DNA of 64,000 bases from Stenotrophomonas sp. UBA7346 (GTDB lineage: Bacteria > Pseudomonadota > Gammaproteobacteria > Xanthomonadales > Xanthomonadaceae). Numbering within the stretch: the first letter of the stretch is position 1; the number at the start of each line of letters is the position of its first letter. A program made the position numbers and the translations under genes. The stretch is taken from positions 1-64,000 of the forward strand of contig DKPB01000085.1 in the NCBI GenBank assembly GCA_002471015.1, in the 5' to 3' direction. Shown in pieces: positions 35,353 through 42,812 of the stretch. The notes under the pieces are model-generated. The model was not told the DNA's origin. It searched no databases and saw only the letters and a program-made list of their open reading frames with translations.

Positions 35353-35388
35353 TTACTCGTGTAATCGGTAAAAATTTACAGGCGTAAA
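35353..35388. promoter_or_regulatory. Two BlaI/MecI-like operator palindromes
   Basis: TTAC-TCGT-GTAA (35353-35364) and TTTAC-AGGC-GTAAA (35375-35388) are dyads with the same four-base spacer. Their TTAC elements start 23 bp apart, about two helical turns. They end two bases before the blaI start codon and lie in the promoter of the divergent gene. BlaI repressors typically bind such short TAC/GTA dyads and autoregulate. Confidence 0.75.
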
Positions 35389-35390
35389 CG

Positions 35391-35765
35391 ATGATCAGGA
35401 TCAGCGAGGCCGAAGCGGTGGTGATGGAGGTGCTGTGGAGTGCGCACCCGCTGTCCGCCGATGAAGTGATGGCGCGTTTGCCCGGCGGCAATGAATGGGC
35501 CGAGGCAACCGTCAAAACCCTGCTCAACCGACTTCTCAACAAGGCGGCGATCACTGCCACCAAGGAGGGTAGGCGGTTCCTGTATACGCCGCTGGTCCAG
35601 CGCGATGCCTGGCTGCTGGAGGAGAGCAGCAGCCTGATCGAGCGTCTGTTCGATGGCCGGGTCGCGCCGTTGGTGGCGCATTTCAGCCAGCACCAGCGGC
35701 TTAGCCGCGACGACGTGGCCGAGCTGCGCAAACTGCTGGAGGAACTTGACGATGACCAGCACTGA
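35391..35765 (+). CDS. BlaI/MecI/CopY family transcriptional repressor
   Basis: The product is 124 residues. The winged helix (I-S-E-A-E-A-V-V-M-E-V-L-W through T-V-K-T-L-L-N-R-L) is typical of BlaI, which dimerises through its C-terminal helices and is released from DNA by cleavage after activation of an M56 metalloprotease. The ATG at 35391 lies just after the second operator, so autoregulation is likely. It overlaps the following M56 gene by 14 bp. Confidence 0.92.
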   Translation: MIRISEAEAVVMEVLWSAHPLSADEVMARLPGGNEWAEATVKTLLNRLLNKAAITATKEGRRFLYTPLVQRDAWLLEESSSLIERLFDGRVAPLVAHFSQHQRLSRDDVAELRKLLEELDDDQH

Positions 35766-37329
35766 ACTGCTTACGGTGCTGCTGGAAACCAGTGCTGCCA
35801 GCAGCGTGGCGATCGTGCTGTTGCTGTTGCTGCGTGGGCCGGTGCGTGCCCGGCTGGGCGCAAGCGCAGCCTATCTGCTGTGGCTGATGGTGCCATCGGC
35901 ATTGCTGGCGGTGCTGTTGCCGGGACCGCAGCTGGTGGCGGTGCCGATGCTGGCTGTGGGGACTCCAATGCCAGCAGTGGCGCCGGTCGCGGTTGGCGCC
36001 AACCTCGCTACCACCTGGCCGCAGTGGGTGCTGTGCGGGTGGTTTGCCGGCGTGTTTTTGATGGCGCTGCGCTTGTCCGGCCAACAGCGGCGCTTCCGCA
36101 AGGCGCTGGGTGTGCTGCAACAACGCAGCGATGGCCTGTGGCAGGCAAGCAGCAGTGCCGGGCTGCCTGCGGCGATGGGCCTGCTGCGCCCGATGATCGT
36201 GCTGCCAGCGGGTTTCGAACAGCGCTACTCACCGCTGGAGCAGCAACTGGTGCTGCTGCATGAGCGCATCCACCTGCAGCGTGGCGATATCGCCATCAAC
36301 GCCTTGTTGGCCTTGCTGCAGTGTCTGTACTGGTTCAACCCGCTGCTGCTGTTGGCACAACGCCGCTGCCGCGAGGACCAGGAGTTGTCCTGCGACGAGC
36401 GCGTCATCGCGCGGATGGCCGGTGCCCGTCGCAGCTATGGCGACGCCATGCTCAAGACCGGGCTGGCGCAGTCTGCATTGCCGGTGGGGTGCCACTGGCA
36501 GAACCATCATCCATTGAAGGAGCGAATTGCCATGTTGAAGCGACCCGTACCCGGCAGGCAGCAGTGGGCGGCAAGTTTGTTGTTGGCGGCAGGGCTGAGC
36601 CTTGGCGTGGGCTATGCGGCGTGGGCGGCGCAGCCGGCCTCGGCGGCACCTGCCGGACAGACCAGTGCGCAGGTCTATGCCACCTTCATCGAGGCCACGC
36701 TCGATGGCACTACCCAGCGTTTCGAGCTGCGCCAGCCCAGCGGCAAGCCCTTCTCCTTCAGCGCCAGCTCCGATGCTGGCGTGCAATGGGCGGCGGAGTT
36801 CAGCCTCGAGCCCATGGCCGATGGTCTGTTGAAGCTGCAGGGCACGCTGAAGGCCGATGGCGCACTGGTGTCGTCGCCGACCTTGTTGGTGGCACCCGAC
36901 AAAATGGCGGGCATCGAAGTCTCCACTGCGGATGGGCGTTCGACCTGGAAGCTGCAGTTGCGCTCGGCACCCCAGGTTGCTGTAGCCCATGCTGCCACCC
37001 GCATCATGGTCGAGCCGGCTGCGGCCGATGGTGAACCACAGGTGGACCGCATGCCGCCGCCGCGTTACCCGGCAACCGCGGTGGACAACCGCATCGAAGG
37101 CAAGGTGATGCTGCGCATCGAGGTGGGCGCTGATGGCCGGCCTACCGACGTCAAGGTGACCCAGTCCCAGCCGCAGGGCGTATTTGATGCGGCGGCGGTG
37201 GAGTCGGCATGGAAGTGGACGTTTGTTCCCGCACGCCGGAATGGCCAGGCAGTGGCGGCATCCTTGCAGGTGCCGGTGCAGTTCGCCATGGATGAAGAAA
37301 CCACGTACAGCGAGAGCAGCGGGAGTTGA
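35752..37329 (+). CDS. BlaR1-like M56 metalloprotease fused to a TonB C-terminal domain
   Basis: The product is 525 residues. N-terminal membrane helices (about 15-70 and 90-115) surround an M56 peptidase domain with HERIH at 170-174 and a third zinc-ligand candidate E211 in QELSCDE. A further helix (residues 270-288) is followed by a periplasmic part. The last ~90 residues are a TonB-type energy-transducer domain (P-P-P-R-Y-P, G-K-V-M-L-R-I-E-V-G, W-K-W-T-F). The beta-lactam-sensing penicillin-binding domain of classical BlaR1 is absent, so this sensor does not detect beta-lactams in the classical way. The TonB-like end may sense or contact an envelope component. Confidence 0.88.
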   Translation: MTSTELLTVLLETSAASSVAIVLLLLLRGPVRARLGASAAYLLWLMVPSALLAVLLPGPQLVAVPMLAVGTPMPAVAPVAVGANLATTWPQWVLCGWFAGVFLMALRLSGQQRRFRKALGVLQQRSDGLWQASSSAGLPAAMGLLRPMIVLPAGFEQRYSPLEQQLVLLHERIHLQRGDIAINALLALLQCLYWFNPLLLLAQRRCREDQELSCDERVIARMAGARRSYGDAMLKTGLAQSALPVGCHWQNHHPLKERIAMLKRPVPGRQQWAASLLLAAGLSLGVGYAAWAAQPASAAPAGQTSAQVYATFIEATLDGTTQRFELRQPSGKPFSFSASSDAGVQWAAEFSLEPMADGLLKLQGTLKADGALVSSPTLLVAPDKMAGIEVSTADGRSTWKLQLRSAPQVAVAHAATRIMVEPAAADGEPQVDRMPPPRYPATAVDNRIEGKVMLRIEVGADGRPTDVKVTQSQPQGVFDAAAVESAWKWTFVPARRNGQAVAASLQVPVQFAMDEETTYSESSGS

Positions 37330-37331
37330 GC

Positions 37332-37907
37332 ATGCGCCGTGCTGCGTTGCTTGTCGCGCTGCTGCTGGTGACCGGCTGCGCAACACGGCTGCCGCCGCAG
37401 TCACCGGCCGCCAGCTATGACGTCAACCAACACCGGCAGCTGCTGCAGCCAGAGGGCAGTACCGCGACGGGCGGACAGGTGCAGGCGTACCAGCTGGCGG
37501 CGAGCGAGCGCTTCCGCATGCCTATGGCTGTACAGGCGGCGGAGCCGGTACTGCCGGAGGAGTTCGTGCGGCGGTCGTTGCCACCCACCACGGTGTGCGT
37601 GCGGGTGATCGTCGATGGGCAGGGGCAGGTCCAGCGGACCGAGCCGCTGCTGGCGCACTCGCAGTGTGGCAGTGGTGGGGTGCAGGCCAACGCCGCGTTG
37701 CTGCAGGCCGCGTTGGCGGCGACTGCGGGCTGGGTGTTCCAGCCTGCGGCGCTGTGTCACTTTGCTGCCGGAGTCACGCCGGCCAGCGACGACGTTTGTG
37801 CAGGGGCGACCCGCGTGGAAGCGGTGCCGGTGACCCTGTCCTATGCCTTTACCTTTGAAGTGGTGGAGGGCAGGGCGCAGGTCCGCAGCCAGGGCGGGCT
37901 GCGCTGA
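37332..37907 (+). CDS. Putative lipoprotein with TonB-like C-terminal region
   Basis: The product is 191 residues. The signal peptide has a lipobox (VTGC) at about residue 17. The body holds V-C-V-R-V-I-V-D-G-Q-G-Q-V-Q and a G-W-V-F-Q-P segment, resembling the TonB C-terminal fold of the upstream gene, with four or more cysteines. I do not recognise a named family. It starts two bases after the M56 gene stop, so it is the third gene of the blaI operon. The ATG at 37332 was chosen over a TTG two codons upstream. Confidence 0.75.
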   Translation: MRRAALLVALLLVTGCATRLPPQSPAASYDVNQHRQLLQPEGSTATGGQVQAYQLAASERFRMPMAVQAAEPVLPEEFVRRSLPPTTVCVRVIVDGQGQVQRTEPLLAHSQCGSGGVQANAALLQAALAATAGWVFQPAALCHFAAGVTPASDDVCAGATRVEAVPVTLSYAFTFEVVEGRAQVRSQGGLR

Positions 37908-37944
37908 GCGTTGGGGCGCGCGTCGTCAGCCGCGCGCCTGCGGC

Positions 37945-38757
37945 TCAAGGATTGTCCAGCAACTGGTTGAGCAGCATTGCCAGTTGTTCACCACCCAGCC
38001 GCAGCTGGGCTTCGGCGACGGGTAGCCAGGTGGCGGTGTAGCGCTCGCCGATCTTGTGGCCGGACGGGTACAGGCCCTTGCGGGTGGCAATGCGGCAGGT
38101 CTGTTCGGCCCAGCGTGCCGCGTCCTGCCGCAGGTCCGGAGCGTGCAGGCCGGTTGGCGCCGGCAGTGCCTGCAGACGTTGCAGGAACTGGTCGTCATTG
38201 AGCTGCAGCGGGTAGAACATGCCGCTGTCCCAGACCGAGTGCAGGTTGGTGCCGCGGCCGTTGTACTGCAGCTGGTAGTTGTTGCCGCCACGGTCGTTGC
38301 CGTAACCGGCGTGCAGCGGCTGGTGCAGGTCGCCGACCAGGTGCACCACGAACTTCAGTGCCTGCAGGCGCTCGGCACCGCTGCGGCTATGATCGGCCAG
38401 GATCGCCGACTGCTCCTTCAGTGCCTCCACCACGCAGTTGCCGTCGGGGCAATGCCGGGGCTGCTGGTAGATGCAGCCGTCCTCGGCCATGTTGATGTAG
38501 TGCCAGCTGGCAGAACGGCGGCCCAGGTCAGGGTCCTCCTTGCGCAGCTGATCAGCCCAGGGCGCGATGCTGGCCAGGGTGGCGCCAGCCTCCTGCGCCA
38601 ACAGTTGGTCAATTTCGGCCCGGGCCTGCGGATCCAGACGGGTTTCTGCCACGCGGGCAACCAGACGGTGGCCTTGTGCCCCCCAGGCCAGGGCGTCACC
38701 GGCAAGCAGTGACAATGCCAGCGTAAAGCCGACGGAAAGGAAAGCGGTGTTCTTCAT
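37945..38757 (-). CDS. Periplasmic S1/P1-type nuclease
   Basis: The product is 270 residues. The signal peptide ends at ALA (residue 24), so the mature protein begins with W25. In this family the N-terminal Trp amine and carbonyl coordinate a catalytic zinc. Other ligands are visible: H30 in G-A-Q-G-H-R, a D in PWADQLR, H in S-W-H-Y-I-N-M, H-L-V-G-D-L-H-Q-P-L-H, and N-L-H-S-V-W-D. It uses three zinc ions to cleave single-stranded nucleic acids and 3'-mononucleotides. Related S. maltophilia nucleases have been studied structurally. It probably serves phosphate/nucleoside scavenging in the periplasm. Confidence 0.95.
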   Translation of the reverse strand: MKNTAFLSVGFTLALSLLAGDALAWGAQGHRLVARVAETRLDPQARAEIDQLLAQEAGATLASIAPWADQLRKEDPDLGRRSASWHYINMAEDGCIYQQPRHCPDGNCVVEALKEQSAILADHSRSGAERLQALKFVVHLVGDLHQPLHAGYGNDRGGNNYQLQYNGRGTNLHSVWDSGMFYPLQLNDDQFLQRLQALPAPTGLHAPDLRQDAARWAEQTCRIATRKGLYPSGHKIGERYTATWLPVAEAQLRLGGEQLAMLLNQLLDNP

Positions 38758-38970
38758 TGCCGCTATGTTAGCGAGGCGGCGGCGTGTCCGCTTGGCGGAA
38801 TGCGGCCGGCTTGGATTCAGATTTCGTTCTCCTCCGACGGAGCGGCAGCCGGTTGCCTGTCACCGCACTGTCCAGTGCCCCTGGCCATGTAAAGCGCTGG
38901 ATGCAAGACGCCGGACCAGGGTCCCGCGCCAGCCCGAGCAGGCGCCATCACCCGCGTTGGCTGGCGCGCC

Positions 38971-38998
38971 AAAAAAAGCCCCGGCACAAGGCCGGGGC
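38971..38998 (-). terminator. Terminator of ompW
   Basis: On the minus strand GCCCCGGCC pairs with the G-rich GCCGGGGC half across a TTGTG loop, followed by TTTTTTT (plus-strand A-run at 38971-38977). This is a strong intrinsic terminator for the ompW gene. Confidence 0.9.
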
Positions 38999-39036
38999 AA
39001 GCATACTGCGGAACGTGGGGTCACCCGGTGGGGTGC

Positions 39037-39681
39037 TTAGAACTTGAAAACGTAGGCAACGCCGTAGACCAGCGGATCGATCTTGGCCGTGCCCAGGTTG
39101 TTGCCGTTGACTTTGACCTTGGTGTCGATGTCGGCCCAGCGCAGGTCCACGCGCAGCGCACCCTTGTCGCTGACCGCGAAGTCCAGGCCGGCGTGGGCGG
39201 CCAGGCCCCAGGAGTCTTCCAGCTTCAGCTTGGTGCCCGCCAGCGCGCCCTTGCTGTCGGTGCTGAAGAACTTGGTGTAGTTCACGCCCAGGCCGACGAA
39301 CGGGGTGACCTTGCTGCTGTTGGCAAAGTGGTACTGCAGCGAGACCACCGGCGGCAGCTGCTTGGTTTCGCCCACCTTGCCAACGCCGTCGATGCTGACC
39401 TCGTGCTTGAACGGCAGGGCAGCCAGCACTTCGATACCGACGTTGTCGGCGACGAAGTATTCAAAGGTCACGGTCGGCTTGACGTCGCTGTCGACCTTGG
39501 TGGACAGGGCGCCCAGGCCCAGCGCAGCGCCGTTGAGATCGCCGGCATCGGACTTGGGGTCAACGGCGTGCACGCCGACGCCCAGGGTCCAGTCACCCTT
39601 GGACTGGGCCATCGTCGGGGCGGCGGCCAGGGACATGGCGGCAGCGAGGCCGGAGAGCAGCAGGGCGGAGGTCTTGCGCAT
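39037..39681 (-). CDS. ompW: OmpW family outer membrane protein
   Basis: The product is 214 residues from MRKTSALLLSG; an in-frame ATG four codons upstream is possible. A signal peptide (ends near TMAQS) is followed by an eight-stranded barrel. OmpW signatures include G-D-W-T-L-G-V-G-V-H near the N terminus, F-E-Y-F-V-A-D-N-V-G-I-E-V-L-A, P-P-V-V-S-L-Q-Y-H-F and the terminal Y-V-F-K-F. OmpW forms a narrow hydrophobic channel for small hydrophobic molecules, and its expression commonly responds to osmolarity or oxygen. No regulator is adjacent. Confidence 0.92.
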   Translation of the reverse strand: MRKTSALLLSGLAAAMSLAAAPTMAQSKGDWTLGVGVHAVDPKSDAGDLNGAALGLGALSTKVDSDVKPTVTFEYFVADNVGIEVLAALPFKHEVSIDGVGKVGETKQLPPVVSLQYHFANSSKVTPFVGLGVNYTKFFSTDSKGALAGTKLKLEDSWGLAAHAGLDFAVSDKGALRVDLRWADIDTKVKVNGNNLGTAKIDPLVYGVAYVFKF

Positions 39682-39931
39682 GTGGAATTCCATTGCTTGT
39701 GGAGGTGGCGCCAGTGTTCCCGGCCGCCGCCAGGGCCGCCTTGATCCTGATCAAACACGCGTTTGCACTCAGCCGCCGCTCAGCTGGCGTGGCGGCTGGG
39801 GGGGCTGGCGACAACCGCGCCGGGCCCGAAAGCTGGCCTGCGCGGCCCCGGGGGCGGCATCGCTCCTGTTAGAATGACGCCCCCTTCCACCCCCCGCCGC
39901 AACGGGTTTGCGGCTGCAGGAGCTTGTGAAC

Positions 39932-40933
<1,002 letters not shown>

Positions 40934-40954
40934 TCCATGCAACAGCTGCAAACC

Positions 40955-40990
40955 GAACGGGCGCCGAAAGGCGCCCGTTCTGCTTTCAAA
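40955..40990 (+). terminator. Terminator of gap
   Basis: The 11-bp stem GAACGGGCGCC (40955-40965) pairs with GGCGCCCGTTC (40970-40980) around GAAA and is followed by TGCTTTC. Confidence 0.9.
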
Positions 40991-41038
40991 GCCCTCCCTT
41001 TCACCGAAGGCGAAGGGGGGGCTCTGGCTCAACGCTCC

Positions 41039-41142
41039 GTAGCCCGGGTAAGCGCAGCGCACCCGGGATGCGAGAGGCTTGCAGAGCCTGCGGCAATGAT
41101 CTGCACGGAATGCCCCGGCTGCGCTGCGCTTACCCGGGCTAC
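41039..41142. repeat. Inverted repeat of the GTAGCCCGGG type
   Basis: GTAGCCCGGGTAAGCGCAGC at 41039 and its complement ending GCTTACCCGGGCTAC at 41142 frame a ~45 bp centre. This is a different palindrome family from the GTAGTGCC elements but shares the GTAG ends and inverted-pair design. It lies between gap and the convergent pirin gene. Confidence 0.8.
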
Positions 41143-41176
41143 ATGGCGCTGCAGGCCGCGCAATCGCTGCTCTGCC

Positions 41177-42217
41177 TTACTTCACCGGCGGCAACTCAAT
41201 CGCATCCTTGCCCGGGTGCTTGGCAAACCTTCCCTGTCCGGCCGGATGCACGGGGCCATGGCTGGACCACGGCCAGCCACCGAACTGGGTGCGGCCGTAA
41301 TCCCGCCGCGCCTGCTCGATCTCCTCGGCGGTGTTCATCACGAACGGGCCATAGGCCACCACCGGCGCGCCGATCGGCACGCCCTGCAACAACAGGATCT
41401 GCACCACGTCATCGCCGCTGTTGCGCAGCGGCAAGGCACTGCCGGCAGCCACTTCCAGCAAGCGTGGCCCAGTGATCTCATCACCATCCAACTGCAGTTG
41501 CTTGCCGTCGTGGAAATACAGCGTGCGGCGCGCACCTTGCACGTTCGCCGGCGGCAGTGTCACCGAGGCACCGGGTTGCAGGGTGATCTGCCAGACCGCG
41601 ACATCGGCCTGTGGATTGGCCGCCCAGGAACTGCGCCCAGGCGCCAGCGGCAGCAGCTCGGCGTGGCCGGGTTCCTGCGGGACATAGCGCCCGGCGATTA
41701 CTTTCACCTCGGCACCGTCGATGCGGTAGCTGGGGATGTTCTCGCCCCACAGCATCACGAATTCGGGATCAGCCATCTTGCTCTGCGGCGGCAGGTTCAG
41801 CCAGATCTGGTACAGGTCCAGCGGATTGCCGTGTTCACGCGAACGCAGCGGGAACATTTCCGAATGCTGGGTGCCGCCACCGGCAGTAAGCCACTGCACG
41901 TCGCCATCGCCGTAGCGTGCGGTGGCGCCCAGCGAGTCGGCATGGTCCACCAGCCCCTGCGGCACGATGGTGATGGTTTCAAAGCCGCGGTGCGGGTGGG
42001 CGGGGAAGCCCGGCACGGTGACACCGTGGTACATGCTGAAGCCGTCCTTGCCGCTGAAATCATGACCAAGTTCGCGGCCGCCCAGCTGGCGCATGTCCAC
42101 GCCCTGTTCGGCGGTGGCCTGCGGGTACTGGTCCAGATGATGGGCGCAGAACAGGAACGGATCGGTGCCCGGCCACGGGCGGCCCAGCGGTTCGTTGCGA
42201 AGGATCAGAGCGGACAT
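41177..42217 (-). CDS. Pirin family protein
   Basis: The product is 346 residues of the two-domain cupin pirin fold. The metal site is visible as F-P-A-H-P-H-R-G-F-E-T-I-T plus G-T-Q-H-S-E. Bacterial pirins are iron proteins; some show quercetinase activity, others modulate enzymes. The start at 42217 has a perfect AGGAG eight bases upstream on the coding strand; longer frames upstream are antisense to hxlR. It is divergent from an HxlR-type regulator, which is a common pairing. Confidence 0.93.
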   Translation of the reverse strand: MSALILRNEPLGRPWPGTDPFLFCAHHLDQYPQATAEQGVDMRQLGGRELGHDFSGKDGFSMYHGVTVPGFPAHPHRGFETITIVPQGLVDHADSLGATARYGDGDVQWLTAGGGTQHSEMFPLRSREHGNPLDLYQIWLNLPPQSKMADPEFVMLWGENIPSYRIDGAEVKVIAGRYVPQEPGHAELLPLAPGRSSWAANPQADVAVWQITLQPGASVTLPPANVQGARRTLYFHDGKQLQLDGDEITGPRLLEVAAGSALPLRNSGDDVVQILLLQGVPIGAPVVAYGPFVMNTAEEIEQARRDYGRTQFGGWPWSSHGPVHPAGQGRFAKHPGKDAIELPPVK

Positions 42218-42321
42218 CGGGAACTCCTTTGGGGCTTGGGGGACGCGCCGGGCTGGCGCCGGGCTGCGTGGACATGCTCTATTGATGGGTGCGCGGTTCC
42301 AGGCCACAAGGAGGCACGTCG

Positions 42322-42735
42322 ATGGCAGCAACTCACACCGGTGATACCGGGCTGATTGCAGGTGAAGGGGCTGCACAATGCCAGCAGATGCGTGCGGTGC
42401 TGGACCGCGTAGGCGAGAAATGGAGCCTGCTGGCGGTGCTGGCCCTGCGTGCACAGGCGCGCCGCTTCAACCAGCTGCGGCGCGATCTTCATGGTGTGTC
42501 GCCGCGCATGCTGGCGCGCACCCTGCGCGGTCTGGAGCGTGATGGGCTGGTCAGTCGGCAGGTCTACCCGACCGTACCGCCGCAGGTGGACTATGCGTTG
42601 ACCGAGCTGGGCCAATCGATGCTGGCACCGGTAGACGCCTTGTTGCAGTGGGGCTTGCAACAGCAGCAGCCGATGGACGCGGCGCGGGCGGCCTTTGATG
42701 CGCGTAATCACGATGAGGATGAATCGCCAGCCTGA
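42322..42735 (+). CDS. HxlR-family transcriptional regulator
   Basis: The product is 137 residues with the HxlR winged helix. The typical core is present as C20-Q-Q-M...V-G-E-K-W-S-L-L, then F-N-Q-L-R-R-D-L, S-P-R-M-L-A-R-T-L-R-x-L-E-R-D-G-L-V. C20 is at the position of the redox- or electrophile-sensing cysteine of this family. AAGGAGG (42308-42314) decides the start at 42322. It is divergent from the pirin gene with ~100 bp between, so it probably regulates pirin in response to quinones or oxidants (inference). Confidence 0.93.
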   Translation: MAATHTGDTGLIAGEGAAQCQQMRAVLDRVGEKWSLLAVLALRAQARRFNQLRRDLHGVSPRMLARTLRGLERDGLVSRQVYPTVPPQVDYALTELGQSMLAPVDALLQWGLQQQQPMDAARAAFDARNHDEDESPA

Positions 42736-42812
42736 ACCGGCACCGCCAGCTTTGCGTTTGCAGGCAGCCCGGCTAAGGTGTGGCGGCACCCTGCGGGGGA
42801 CAAGGACGACGG

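Noticed and set aside
35752..37329. Classical beta-lactam-sensing BlaR1.
   Set aside because: The M56 domain is present, but the C-terminal penicillin-binding sensor domain is absent and a TonB-type domain stands in its place.
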